The position numbers and the translations under genes were made by a program. This document shows, piece by piece, positions 32,720 through 40,642 of a stretch of 40,642 nt of DNA (position 1 is its first letter; each line of letters opens with the position of its first letter). Under the pieces are notes generated by a model, which had not been told where the DNA came from, ran no database searches, and worked only from the letters and a program-made list of their open reading frames with translations. Origin of the DNA: JBJXHG01 sp046160865 (GTDB lineage Bacteria; Planctomycetota; UBA1135; GCA-002686595); contig JBJXHG010000138.1 of assembly GCA_046160865.1 (NCBI GenBank), positions 1 to 40,642 of the forward strand, read 5' to 3'.

Positions 32720-32931
32720 GGGTGTACTACGACGGCACGGGCAAGACCCTGACGGTCTGGTTTGGAGACCCTCAGAGCGAAGACGTGTGCGAGGAGGCCG
32801 ACGACGACACGATCCTCATGAAGGATGCGCACGGACGGATCATCGGCTTCGAAAAATTGAACGTGCCGCTCGCACCGGGAGTGAAAGGCATCACGGTCGA
32901 AGTCGTCGCGCTGCCCGGCGAAGCTGCGTAG
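32707..32931 (+). CDS. DUF2283 family protein, candidate antitoxin
   Basis: 74 residues from a GTG at 32707 that overlaps the preceding gene by 13 bases. VRVYYDGTGKTLTVWFGD, ADDDTILMKDAHGRIIGFEKLNV shows the DUF2283 beta-strand pattern (YD...D.LyI.f, then I...D..GrIIGfEiL). DUF2283 proteins are small, common and uncharacterised, often next to small RelE/PBECR-like or DUF4258-type genes in toxin-antitoxin-like pairs. No DNA-binding motif is visible, so any antitoxin action would be by direct binding. It converges on ispH with a 32-base gap. Confidence 0.75.
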   Translation: MEKVRVYYDGTGKTLTVWFGDPQSEDVCEEADDDTILMKDAHGRIIGFEKLNVPLAPGVKGITVEVVALPGEAA

Positions 32932-32963
32932 CGCCTGTTTCGCGGCGGCCATCGCAGCGCGAG

Positions 32964-33893
32964 CTACCGACCCGCGAGCTCTTCCGGCAGCTTGAACACG
33001 ACCGTCTCGATCTCGCCCTGCATCTCGCGCACGTCGCCCGCGCCGAGCTCGCGCAGGCGCTCGATCACTTGCTGCACGAGCGACTCCGGCGCCGACGCGC
33101 CGGCGGTGACACCGATGCGCGAGGTCGATACGAGCCACTCCGGCTTGATCTCGCCCGCATCGTCGACGAGGTACGAGCGCACGCCCGAGCGCTCGCCGAG
33201 CTCCGCCAGGCGATTGCTGTTCGAGCTGTTCTTCGAGCCGACGACGATCAAGACATCGAGCCCGTCCCCGGTCATCTGCCGCACCGCGTTCTGGCGGTTC
33301 TGCGTCGCGTAGCAGATGTCCTTGAGCTCCGGCCCCTGGATCTTCGGGAAGCGCCGCACGAGTGCGTCGATCACCTCGCGCGTGTCGTCGATCGAGAGCG
33401 TGGTCTGCGTCACGTAGGCGAGCTGCGCCGGATCGCGCACGTGCAGCGCATCGACCTCCTCCACGGTCGAGAGCACGGTGACCGGTCCCTCGATGCGCCC
33501 GCGCGTGCCCTCGACCTCGGGATGGCCGGGGTGGCCGATCAGGATGATCTCGCGGCCGCGCGCGCTGTACGTCTGCGCTTGCACGTGCACCTTCGTGACG
33601 AGCGGGCACGTCGCGTCGATCACGCGCAAGCCACGCCGTGTGCCGGTCTCGACGACCTCGTCCGAGACGCCGTGCGCGCTGAAGATCGTGACCGAGCCGT
33701 TCGGCACGTCTTCCAAGCTGTCGACGAAGCGCACGCCGCGCGCGCTGAGATCCTGGAGCACGTAGCGGTTGTGGACGATCTCGTGCAGGACGTACACGGG
33801 CGCGCCGTACGTCTCGAGCGCTTTCTCGACGATCTCGATCGCGCGGTCGACGCCGGCGCAGAATCCGCGCGGATTCGCGAGGCGCACTTCCAT
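32964..33893 (-). CDS. ispH: 4-hydroxy-3-methylbut-2-enyl diphosphate reductase
   Basis: 309 residues, the normal IspH length. The three cluster Cys are present in NPRGFCAGV, DATCPLVTK and DICYATQNRQ; substrate-binding LHEIVHN, SAHGVS, GHPGHPEVEGT and the SKNSSNSNRL loop are intact. IspH uses a [4Fe-4S] cluster to reduce HMBPP to IPP and DMAPP, the last step of the MEP isoprenoid pathway. The ATG at 33893 overlaps the TGA of the upstream ferredoxin gene by one base (TGATG). Longer in-frame starts would overlap that gene entirely. Confidence 0.97.
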   Translation of the reverse strand: MEVRLANPRGFCAGVDRAIEIVEKALETYGAPVYVLHEIVHNRYVLQDLSARGVRFVDSLEDVPNGSVTIFSAHGVSDEVVETGTRRGLRVIDATCPLVTKVHVQAQTYSARGREIILIGHPGHPEVEGTRGRIEGPVTVLSTVEEVDALHVRDPAQLAYVTQTTLSIDDTREVIDALVRRFPKIQGPELKDICYATQNRQNAVRQMTGDGLDVLIVVGSKNSSNSNRLAELGERSGVRSYLVDDAGEIKPEWLVSTSRIGVTAGASAPESLVQQVIERLRELGAGDVREMQGEIETVVFKLPEELAGR

Positions 33894-34300
33894 CAGTGTT
33901 CTTCGCTCACCAAGTTGCGGTTCCACGTCGGAATCTCGATCACGACGTCGCTCGCTCCGTTCGCGACCGCTTGGCACGCGAGGCGCGAGTGCGGCGTGAG
34001 CCCGCGCGCGTTGTCGAGCTGGTCCTCCTCGTCCTCGCTCGCCGGCGCCATCGATTCGATGCCCTTGCGCACGATCACATGGCACGTCGAGCACGCGGCC
34101 ACGCCGCCGCAGGCGTGATCGATGTCGATGTCGTGGCCGAGTGCGATCTCGAGGATCGAGCCCTTTTGGCCGTCGCGCGAGTACGGGAGCTCCGCCGGAT
34201 CGACGTCGATCTTCACGTTCAACGGCAAGAACGTGATCGAGTACTTCCGCGTGGGGAGCGGAGGCTCGGTCTGTTTCAGAAAGGGATTGGTGCCGCCCAT
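33893..34300 (-). CDS. fdx: Adrenodoxin-type [2Fe-2S] ferredoxin
   Basis: 135 residues with the four cluster Cys in HACGGVAACSTCHV and RLACQ, in the adrenodoxin/ISC-Fdx spacing (C-x5-C-x2-C...C). An N-terminal extension of about 20 residues (GGTNPFLKQTEPPLPTRKYS) precedes the beta-grasp fold, and the C-terminal tail is short (IPTWNRNLVSEEH). ISC-type ferredoxins feed electrons to Fe-S assembly and to redox enzymes. The one-base overlap with ispH, whose enzyme needs a one-electron donor, suggests it serves IspH here. The start is ATG 34300, 28 bases after the helicase stop. Confidence 0.92.
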   Translation of the reverse strand: MGGTNPFLKQTEPPLPTRKYSITFLPLNVKIDVDPAELPYSRDGQKGSILEIALGHDIDIDHACGGVAACSTCHVIVRKGIESMAPASEDEEDQLDNARGLTPHSRLACQAVANGASDVVIEIPTWNRNLVSEEH

Positions 34301-34328
34301 CGCGCGCTGCCCGGAGCGAAATTCGAGT

Positions 34329-36356
34329 CTACCGTCGCTTGTCGGCGTTGCCGTGGTCGGAGTCGCCGTGCGGACGGCGCGTGGCTTGGCGCTCGCGCGC
34401 GTGCGTGTCGCGGGGCGCCGCCTCGCGTCGGCCGTGGTCCGAGCGAGCGGGCGCTTGCCGTGCCGCGTCGCCGTGCGACGCCGCCTTGTGTTCGTGCTCG
34501 CCATGCGGCATCGGCCTGCGCGCGCGCGGCGCGTCGTCTTGCGGCACTGCGCGCGCGGTGCGCGGCGCGTGGCCGCGATCGCCGCCCGACCGACGAGCGG
34601 TGTCACCGCCGCGCGGACGCTTGGACGCCGGCGCATGCGAGCGCGCGTGCTCGCCACGCTGCGGGCGCTCGCTCGAACGTTCGGTGCGCGCGGGACGGCT
34701 GGTTTCGCCGCGTGCCGACGCGGGTCGCGGGTGCTCGGGCCGTTCGAAGCGCGCGGCCGACATCGCGGCCGACGACGGAGGCGGTGCTTCGCGCCGCGGT
34801 TCACGACGTGCGTCCGGCGCGCGCGGAGCGGCTTCGCGCTTCGCGTGCGGCTCGCGGCGCACCACTGGCGCGCGCGGCTCACGGGGAGTGCGCGGCGTGC
34901 GTTCGGGTTCCGCGGGCGCGCGCGCGTCGCGTGCGGGAGCACGCTCCTCCGCTCGTGTGGGTCCGTGGCGCGAAGGTCCGTGGCGCGAAGCCGCGTGGCG
35001 CGCGGGCGCGCGTTCGCCGGCACGGCCGGTGTCGGCGCGCGGTTGCTTCGGTCGTTCGTTGCGCTCCGTGCGTTCGCCGCTCGCGCGGCGCGGTGTCGAC
35101 TCGCTGCGGTCGCGGCGCTCGGAGCGCGATCCGGGCGGCGGCATCTCAGGGATCGGCCAGCGCGCGTCGCGCGCGATGCGCGTCCATTTGTGCGCGTTGG
35201 TGCGCGACACGATGGTGATCGCCCGTCCCTTGCGTCCGGCGCGGCCGGTGCGGCCGATGCGGTGGGTGTAGTCGGTGATGTCGTGCGGCACGCCGTAGTT
35301 GACGACGTGCGTCACGTGGACGACGTCGAGCCCGCGCGACGCGACGTCGGTCGCGACGAGCGCCTTGACCTCGCCGGTGCGGAACGCGGACATCACGCGG
35401 AAGCGTGCGTCCTGCTCGTAGCCGCCGTGCAGCGCCTTCACCGTGAATGGCATGCGCTCGAGGCGGCGCATCAATCGATCGACGTCGGTGCGGCGATCGC
35501 AGAACACGAGGAACACGTCGTCCTGCTCGCTCTGCTCGATCAAGCGGATGAGCGCGAGCGGCCGGTCCTCCTCGTCGACTTGCATCCACGACTGCTCGAT
35601 CGTGTCGACGGTGGTGACGCCGGATGCGGTCGCGACCTCGGCCGGATTGCGCGTGTACTCGCGCGCGAGCTTCAAGAGCTCGGGCGGGAACGTCGCCGAG
35701 AAGAGCAACGTCTGTCGCTCGTCCGGCGTCAGCGACAGGATGCGCTTCACGTCGTCGATGAAGCCGATCTCGAGCATCACGTCGGCTTCGTCGAGGATCA
35801 CGAACTCGGTCCACGGGAACGACAGGAACTTCTGCTGGTAGAGATCGAGCACGCGTCCCGGCGTTCCGACCACGACCTGTGAGCCGGCCTTCAACGCGGC
35901 GACCTGCGGACCGGACGGCTCGCCGCCGACGATCAGCGCGACCTTGATGCCGCGCGCTTTGCCGAGCTCGGCCAGAACTTTCGCGACTTGCTCGGCGAGC
36001 TCGCGCGTCGGACAGAGCGCGAGCGCGAGCACCGAAGCGCGCGCGGGATCGATCTTCGCCATCATCGGCGCGCCGAACGCGAGCGTCTTGCCGGTGCCCG
36101 TCTCTGCTTTCGCGATCACGTCGCGGCCTTCGAGCACGGGACCGATCGCGAGCTTCTGGATCGGTGTCGGTGTCACGATCCCCATGGCGTCGATCGCCGC
36201 CTGGATCGGATCGGTGAGATCCCACGCGCGGAACGATTCGATGTCCGGCGGGATGTCGGTGGGGTGGAGCGGTTCTACGGCGGCGGAGCTGGTCGACTTC
36301 GGGGCCGAAGCGGGGCGACGGCGCGGCCGACGCGATTGCGATGAAGAAGGTCTCAA
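34329..36356 (-). CDS. DEAD-box RNA helicase with long Arg-rich disordered tail
   Basis: 675 residues. Core ~25-395: Q motif GIVTPTPIQ, motif I AETGTGKT, PTRELAEQ, TPGRVLD, DEAD (in VILDEADVMLE), SATFPP, then RecA2 with FCDRRTDVDRL, LVATDVASRGLDV and HRIGRTGRAGRKG, all intact. The remaining ~270 residues are low complexity, dominated by Arg, Ala, Pro, Glu and His (RAPDARREPRREAPP), like the RNA-binding tails of CsdA/RhlE-type helicases but longer. The start is TTG at 36356; no ATG or GTG gives a better N terminus, so it is uncertain. Likely role: rRNA or mRNA remodelling. Confidence 0.93.
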   Translation of the reverse strand: MRPSSSQSRRPRRRPASAPKSTSSAAVEPLHPTDIPPDIESFRAWDLTDPIQAAIDAMGIVTPTPIQKLAIGPVLEGRDVIAKAETGTGKTLAFGAPMMAKIDPARASVLALALCPTRELAEQVAKVLAELGKARGIKVALIVGGEPSGPQVAALKAGSQVVVGTPGRVLDLYQQKFLSFPWTEFVILDEADVMLEIGFIDDVKRILSLTPDERQTLLFSATFPPELLKLAREYTRNPAEVATASGVTTVDTIEQSWMQVDEEDRPLALIRLIEQSEQDDVFLVFCDRRTDVDRLMRRLERMPFTVKALHGGYEQDARFRVMSAFRTGEVKALVATDVASRGLDVVHVTHVVNYGVPHDITDYTHRIGRTGRAGRKGRAITIVSRTNAHKWTRIARDARWPIPEMPPPGSRSERRDRSESTPRRASGERTERNERPKQPRADTGRAGERAPARHAASRHGPSRHGPTRAEERAPARDARAPAEPERTPRTPREPRAPVVRREPHAKREAAPRAPDARREPRREAPPPSSAAMSAARFERPEHPRPASARGETSRPARTERSSERPQRGEHARSHAPASKRPRGGDTARRSGGDRGHAPRTARAVPQDDAPRARRPMPHGEHEHKAASHGDAARQAPARSDHGRREAAPRDTHARERQATRRPHGDSDHGNADKRR

Positions 36357-36725
36357 GGAGTCATCCGCGCAGCGCGCGGCTCGTTCCGATCAGCGTCGAT
36401 TTTCGACGCAGGTTGTGCGGTTTCCAATCAGCGTAGGATAGGCCCAGAGCCACGCCGGACATAGCCTGGGCGGAGAATTCATCGCCCGCAGAGCCCTTCC
36501 GCGTGGCGCTCGTCGCAGACCGCCCCCGACCTCCCCGCAGCCCGTTGCAAAACTCAGCTACTCGGCTTCGCGTGCTTCGACGATGCTGCGTCGCGCTCGT
36601 AACATTCTGCTCGGCGGCCAGGCAGGCCGCCTGCGCGGCTGTTTCATCGCGCTCCTTGCCTCACCGAAGCGCGCGTTGCCTCGCGACGCTGACTTTTCCA
36701 ACGGGCTGCTAGAGCCCATTCCTCG
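36357..36725. other. Intergenic region between helicase and exonuclease III genes (divergent)
   Basis: 369 bases with no credible gene; a 69-codon ORF at 36503-36712 has no recognisable features and coincides with the repeat. The right half is the inverted-repeat element at 36537-36709. Promoters for the two divergent genes must lie here, but no consensus boxes stand out. Confidence 0.6.
36537..36709. mobile_element. 173-bp inverted-repeat element abutting the exonuclease III start
   Basis: Terminal inverted repeats 36537-36558 (GCAGCCCGTTGCAAAACTCA...) and 36688-36709 match at 20 of 22 positions; weaker pairing continues inward (GCTTCG.../...CGAAGC). No ORF for a transposase and no obvious target duplication are visible. 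The end GCAGCCCGTTG-AAAA recalls termini of some insertion sequences, from memory. It stops 16 bases before the ATG at 36726. A single copy in this window. Confidence 0.65.
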
Positions 36726-37490
36726 ATGCGTATCGCGACCTGGAACGTGAACTCCGTGCGCGCGCGATTGCCGCGCTTGCTCGATTGGCTCGCATCGGCC
36801 AAGCCCGACGTCGTGTGTCTGCAAGAGACGAAGTGTTTGGACGAAGCGTTTCCGCGCGAGCCGATCGAGGACGCGGGCTACCACATCGCGCACTTCGGTC
36901 AGAAGACCTACAACGGCGTCGCGATCCTCGCGCGCAAGCGCATCGAAGGTACGCGCCTCGGCTTGCGCGACGAAATCGAGGACCTCGAGGCGCGCGTGAT
37001 CTGCGCAACCGTCGAGGACGTCATGTTCGTCAATGCGTACGTCGTCAACGGACGCGAAGTCGGCGCCGAGCGCTACTTCTACAAGCTCGAATGGCTCGGT
37101 CGATTGCAGCGCATGCTCGAGACGCAGTACGACATGCGCGAGAAGGTCGTCGTCGCGGGCGATTTCAACGTGACGTTCGACGACCGCGACGTGTACGACC
37201 CGGAGGGGTGGCGCGAGCGCATCCTGTGCTCGACGCCCGAGCGCGAGTCGCTGTTGCGCGTGATGGACTGCGGGCTCGCGGACTCGTTCCGCAAGTTCCA
37301 CGAAGAAGGCGGCCACTACACGTGGTGGGACTTCCGCACGATGGGCTTCAAGCGCGGCCAAGGTTTGCGCATCGACCACCTGTTGATGTCGCCGTCCGCG
37401 CTCGCGGCGTGCACGGGCGTCACGATCGATCTCTCGGCGCGCGAGGGCGAGAAGCCGAGCGACCACGCGCCGGTCGTCGCGGAGATGTGA
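36726..37490 (+). CDS. xthA: Exodeoxyribonuclease III (AP endonuclease family)
   Basis: 254 residues, typical of Xth. Seen: MRIATWNVNSVRARLPRLLDW, the metal-binding Glu in VVCLQETK, FVNAYVVNGREVG, VVAGDFNVTFDDRDVYDP (catalytic Asp/Asn), the HYTWWDFR block, GLRIDHLLMSP and the terminal SDHAPVVAEM with the catalytic Asp-His pair. The enzyme incises at abasic sites and removes 3' blocking groups in base-excision repair. The ATG at 36726 is at the first beta strand as usual. An inverted-repeat element ends 16 bases upstream, leaving almost no room for its own promoter after it. Confidence 0.96.
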   Translation: MRIATWNVNSVRARLPRLLDWLASAKPDVVCLQETKCLDEAFPREPIEDAGYHIAHFGQKTYNGVAILARKRIEGTRLGLRDEIEDLEARVICATVEDVMFVNAYVVNGREVGAERYFYKLEWLGRLQRMLETQYDMREKVVVAGDFNVTFDDRDVYDPEGWRERILCSTPERESLLRVMDCGLADSFRKFHEEGGHYTWWDFRTMGFKRGQGLRIDHLLMSPSALAACTGVTIDLSAREGEKPSDHAPVVAEM

Positions 37491-37566
37491 GCGGGCCGGT
37501 CGCGGCGCGCATTTCTAGCCCTTTCCTGCCACGGCGGCCGCGTCGAGAGCCTCTTAGCGTATCGCG

Positions 37567-40182
37567 ATGGATACACCCCTCCTCGGAGAGCGCACCCGGC
37601 GGATTGCGATCGCCGCCGGGATGAGCGTCGTCGCGGTCGTCGTGCCCGCGGCTGCCCAACTGCCGGTGCTCGATGCGAATCGAGCGTTCACCGTGGGCGC
37701 AAACCCGCGCTGCGTCGCCAGCGGGGACCTCGACGGCGACGGCGATCTCGACCTCGCGACGGCGAACATGGGCAGCGACGACGTGTCGCTGCTCTTCAAC
37801 CAAGGCGACGGCACGTTCGCGGCGCCGGTGACGCATGCAGGTCTGTGCGATCCGCGCTCGCTCGCGCTCGCGGACTTGGACGGCGATCTCGATCTCGACC
37901 TCGCGGTGTCGGGCTGCGGCGCCAGCGTTGCCGTGCTGCTCAACTTGGGCGGCGCGCTCTTCGTGTCGAACGGAACCTACGCCAGCGGCGGCATACCCAC
38001 GGCGATCGCGGCCGCCGATCTCGACGGCGACGGAGACCGCGACTTGGCCATGGCGACCGGCAGCTCGAGCTTCTCGTTGTTGCGCAACCACGGCGACGGC
38101 AGCTTCGCGGTGCCCGTGACGCACACGGCCGGCCTCGCTCCGGGGGCCGTTGCGTGCGCCGACCTCGACGGCGACGGCGATCGTGACGTCGTCGTCGCGA
38201 ACGGCGACACATCGACGACCAACTACAACGTGTCGGTCTTCCGCAACCAAGGGGGCGGAGCGTTCGCGCCGCAGGTGAACTACACGACCGACGTCGTCCC
38301 GACCGGTCTCGCGATCGCGGACTTCGATCACGACGGGGATCAGGACCTGGCCGTGGCGTGCGCCGTCGGGAAGGTCTCGATCTTGAAAAACCAAGGCGAC
38401 GGCACGTTCGCCGCGAAGGTGAGCTATTCCGCGGGAGCGGCGCCGCTCTCGGTGGCGGCTGTGGACGTGAACGGCGATGGGGATGTGGACCTCGCGTTGG
38501 CGTGCATCAACTCGGGCACCGTGTCGGTGTTGCAAGGCCACGGCGACGCTACGTTCGCGACGTTCCGCTCGGCGTCCAGCGGTGGGCAACCACAGTGCGT
38601 CACGACGGCGGACGTCGACGCGGACGGGCACGCGGACCTGGCGGTGGCGTCGCGCAGCGAGGCCACGGTCTCGATCTTGAAGAACCCGGGCTCGGGTCTC
38701 TTCACGTCGCCGGGGACGTATTCGACGCCGTTCGATGCCTTCTCGCCCGCGGCGGGCGACTTGGATGGCGACGGGCATCCCGATCTCGTCGTCGCACACA
38801 CGTACTTCGACGACGAGAGCTTCTCCGTGCTGCGCGGCTACGGCAACGGAGTGTTCGCTCCGTACGTGACCTATGCCGCGGGGAACGGCGCGAGCGATCC
38901 GCAGCTCGTCGACATCGATGGCGATACCGACCTCGACGTGGTGCTCGCCGATCAATTCGACGGCACGGTGAGCGTGCACCGGAATCAAGGCGACGGCACG
39001 TTCGCCTCCTTCACGTCGTTCCTGACGCCCCCGGGTCCGAATTCCGTCGCAGTTGCTGACCTGAACGGCGACGCGAAGAAGGATCTGGTCGTCACCAGCG
39101 ACTCCTCGGGAAGCGTGTCGGTGCTGCTCAATCTGGGCAACGTCACGTTCGCGAGTTACGTCGCGTACCCGCTCGGATCCGGCGCGCACCAGGGCGTGGC
39201 CGCCGATCTGGACGGCGACGGGGATTCCGACATCGCGACGATCTACAACTTCGGCAGCCTCGCCTTGCTGTGGAACGACGGCGCCGGCGGATTCGGCACA
39301 CACGCGACCATTCCGCTGCTCGGTGCGGCGGCCTACTTCGCCGTCGGCGACGTGGACGGCGACACGGATCTCGACATCGTGGTCTCCGGCCCCGCGGATC
39401 GCTCGATCGCCATCCTGCGGAATCAAGGACAAGGCACGTTCGCGGCTCCCACGTCGATCGACACGGGGGCCTATCTCGGCCAACTCGTACTCCGCGATCT
39501 CGATCGGGACGGCGATCTCGACGTCGCGTCGAGCAGCGGCGGGTTCGTGATCCTGCTCGAGAACACCGGCATCGGCGCCTTCGTGCCGGCCGTGGTCTAC
39601 GTCGGCGGTAGCGCGTCGTACTCCTTCACGACCGTCGACCTCGACGGCGACGACGACTACGACTTCGTGCTTGCGGACACCGAGCTAGGCCGCCTGAGCG
39701 TCGTGCGGGGCGGCATCGGCAGCGGCTCGCCATTCTGCTTCGGCGACGGTAGCGGCATGGCCTGTCCGTGCGCCGCGGGCGACGAAGGCCGCGGTTGCGC
39801 GAATTCGTCGGGCGGCGGTGCGCTGCTCTCCGGGGCCGGCGACCTCAGCGTCGTGGCGGACGATCTCGTTCTGTCGTGCGCGGGGATGCTGCCGGGGAGC
39901 TTCTCGATGCTCCTGCAAGGCACGGCGGCGGCGAACGGCGGGCTCGGATCTGCGTCGGCGAGCAGCGACGGTCTGTCGTGCTTGGGCGGCAGCATCCTGC
40001 GTCTCGGGCGTCGCGGCACGATCGGGTCGACGGCGACGTTCTCGCACGTCGCGCGCTCCGGCGGCGTTCCGCCGGCTGGCGGTCAGCGCTACTACCAGGT
40101 CGTGTACCGCAACTTGGCGGCGTACTGCACGCCCGCGCGTTGGAACGGCTCGAACGGCTTGTCGGTGCTGTGGTCGCCGTGA
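37567..40182 (+). CDS. Secreted FG-GAP/VCBS double propeller with Cys-rich C-terminal domain
   Basis: 871 residues. Signal peptide (IAIAAGMSVVAVVVPAAA, cleavage before Q). Fourteen FG-GAP-type repeats of ~47-52 residues follow, each with DLDGDGDxDLA-like calcium loops and NxGxGTFA segments, again two times seven blades; several blades have decayed loops (DVNGDGDVD, DIDGDTDLD). The last ~145 residues are the Cys-rich domain (FCFGDGSGMACPC, GRGCANSSGGGALL, GLSCLGGSILRL, YYQVVYRN, NGSNGLSVLWSP) also found at the end of the protein at 22477. The ATG at 37567 lies at the signal peptide. Probably extracellular and Ca2+-stabilised; its ligand is unknown. Confidence 0.9.
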   Translation: MDTPLLGERTRRIAIAAGMSVVAVVVPAAAQLPVLDANRAFTVGANPRCVASGDLDGDGDLDLATANMGSDDVSLLFNQGDGTFAAPVTHAGLCDPRSLALADLDGDLDLDLAVSGCGASVAVLLNLGGALFVSNGTYASGGIPTAIAAADLDGDGDRDLAMATGSSSFSLLRNHGDGSFAVPVTHTAGLAPGAVACADLDGDGDRDVVVANGDTSTTNYNVSVFRNQGGGAFAPQVNYTTDVVPTGLAIADFDHDGDQDLAVACAVGKVSILKNQGDGTFAAKVSYSAGAAPLSVAAVDVNGDGDVDLALACINSGTVSVLQGHGDATFATFRSASSGGQPQCVTTADVDADGHADLAVASRSEATVSILKNPGSGLFTSPGTYSTPFDAFSPAAGDLDGDGHPDLVVAHTYFDDESFSVLRGYGNGVFAPYVTYAAGNGASDPQLVDIDGDTDLDVVLADQFDGTVSVHRNQGDGTFASFTSFLTPPGPNSVAVADLNGDAKKDLVVTSDSSGSVSVLLNLGNVTFASYVAYPLGSGAHQGVAADLDGDGDSDIATIYNFGSLALLWNDGAGGFGTHATIPLLGAAAYFAVGDVDGDTDLDIVVSGPADRSIAILRNQGQGTFAAPTSIDTGAYLGQLVLRDLDRDGDLDVASSSGGFVILLENTGIGAFVPAVVYVGGSASYSFTTVDLDGDDDYDFVLADTELGRLSVVRGGIGSGSPFCFGDGSGMACPCAAGDEGRGCANSSGGGALLSGAGDLSVVADDLVLSCAGMLPGSFSMLLQGTAAANGGLGSASASSDGLSCLGGSILRLGRRGTIGSTATFSHVARSGGVPPAGGQRYYQVVYRNLAAYCTPARWNGSNGLSVLWSP

Positions 40183-40505
40183 CATCGGTGGACCCGTCGA
40201 GCCCCTGAGCTGACGGAGTACGTCACGAGTTGTGCGCGGCAGAGCTGGTGTTCCAGTTAGGCCTCGCTTGCTTGTTCCTCGAGGAAGTGCAGAAACGGCG
40301 GACGCCGATTGCTTCGCGATGGTTCAGTTCGAGATGCCCGGGTTGAGCACCGCGTTGCAGGCGTCCGGCAAGAGGGCGGTCTCGATTTGAGATCGGGCAT
40401 CGATCGACTCCGAAGAGTCGGCTGCCCACACGGCGACCACGAGGATTCCCTCCTCCATGAGGCTCGGATCATCCGCCGCCTGTGCTGTTCTTCGAGTTGC
40501 TCTAG
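40183..40505. other. Intergenic region after the second propeller gene
   Basis: 323 bases. A 44-codon minus-strand frame (40324-40458, beginning MEEGILVVAVWAADS) is the only ORF of note. It has an ATG but no ribosome site and no recognised family, and in the other direction its open frame continues into the MITE-like element. It may be the remnant of a disrupted gene. CGACTC-CGAA-GAGTCG (40405-40420) forms a small hairpin within it. Confidence 0.4.
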
Positions 40506-40642
40506 TGTCCTGAGTCAGAAGTTCGCTCTCACCAAGGTCGAGATCGTCGTCGCTGGCAAGGCGCGAGGGTGCAGGCAACCTGTCAGGTTTCCGAACCCGA
40601 CCAACGCCGCCAGCGCAGAGGAGATCGAGCTTGGTGAGAGCG
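40506..40642 (-). mobile_element. MITE-like element, copy 2, cut by the window edge
   Basis: Begins TGTCCTGAGTCAGAAGTTCG and follows the reverse complement of copy 1 (27824-27978) for 137 bases with few differences, until the window ends 18 bases before the expected terminus. It is therefore the same family in opposite orientation. The left flank CTAG differs from copy 1's CTGG, as expected for an independent insertion. Confidence 0.88.

Noticed and set aside
36503..36712. 69-codon ORF upstream of xthA
   Set aside because: Low-information Arg/Ser/Ala sequence coinciding with the inverted-repeat element; no ribosome site.
37420..39483. 687-codon minus-strand ORF across the second propeller gene
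   Set aside because: Repetitive Arg/Val/Asp-rich mirror of the FG-GAP repeats; no independent signal.
40324..40458. 44-codon minus-strand ORF beginning MEEGILVVAVWAADS as a real gene
   Set aside because: No ribosome site, no family recognised, short; may be a remnant, so only mentioned under the intergenic entry.

Overview
The window is a high-GC, gene-dense bacterial chromosome segment with many GTG and TTG starts and extensive 1-4 base stop/start overlaps. Envelope genes (Mla/MCE transport, a C-terminally aromatic beta-barrel, lipoproteins) point to a two-membrane bacterium. The long secreted FG-GAP/VCBS propellers and the Cys-rich C-terminal domain (CFG...CPC...GC.NS) look to me like deep-branching Planctomycetota (Saltatorellus/Poly30-like lineages). 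That assignment is from memory of such proteins, not from a search; myxobacteria-like or Acidobacteria-like taxa are alternatives.

Layout. (1) 1-7630, plus strand: an acyl-CoA operon of thiolase (partial), 3-hydroxyacyl-CoA dehydrogenase, acyl-CoA dehydrogenase, MeaB-type G-protein chaperone, B12-dependent mutase large subunit, two small membrane proteins, B12-binding small subunit, an excisionase-type HTH protein and a second acyl-CoA dehydrogenase. The mutase carries Phe/Gln at the two substrate-specifying positions, as isobutyryl-CoA mutase does, so the operon reads as isobutyryl-CoA -> butyryl-CoA -> acetyl-CoA; an enoyl-CoA hydratase-like gene lies apart at 24.7 kb. (2) 7.9-10.2 kb: a secreted double beta-propeller. 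(3) 10.2-11.6 kb: DinB-like and BtuF-like genes, divergent. (4) 11.7-19.2 kb, minus strand: a five-gene electron-transfer operon encoding a Fe-S/FAD oxidoreductase split by an in-frame TAA from its C-terminal part plus a di-heme b membrane domain, a 26-haem membrane-anchored cytochrome c, an outer-membrane beta-barrel, and a 16-haem cytochrome c. This looks like an undescribed type of trans-envelope electron conduit and is the most exciting item here. (5) 19.5-27.5 kb: secreted or surface proteins, a methyltransferase, an enoyl-CoA hydratase. (6) 28.0-31.7 kb: MlaB-E fusion, MlaF, MlaD and PqiC-like lipoprotein. (7) 31.9-32.9 kb: a small island with a toxin/antitoxin-like pair. (8) 33.0-36.4 kb, minus: DEAD-box helicase, [2Fe-2S] ferredoxin, IspH. 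(9) 36.7-40.2 kb: exonuclease III and a second 14-blade secreted protein.

Non-coding structure is rich. A ~280-bp palindromic element with covarying terminal hairpins occurs twice (7683-7964 and 24394-24669). A 155-bp MITE-like element with a probable CTGG target duplication occurs at 27824-27978 and again, inverted, at the right edge (40506-40642). A third inverted-repeat element abuts the exonuclease III start. No rRNA, tRNA or CRISPR array was recognised.
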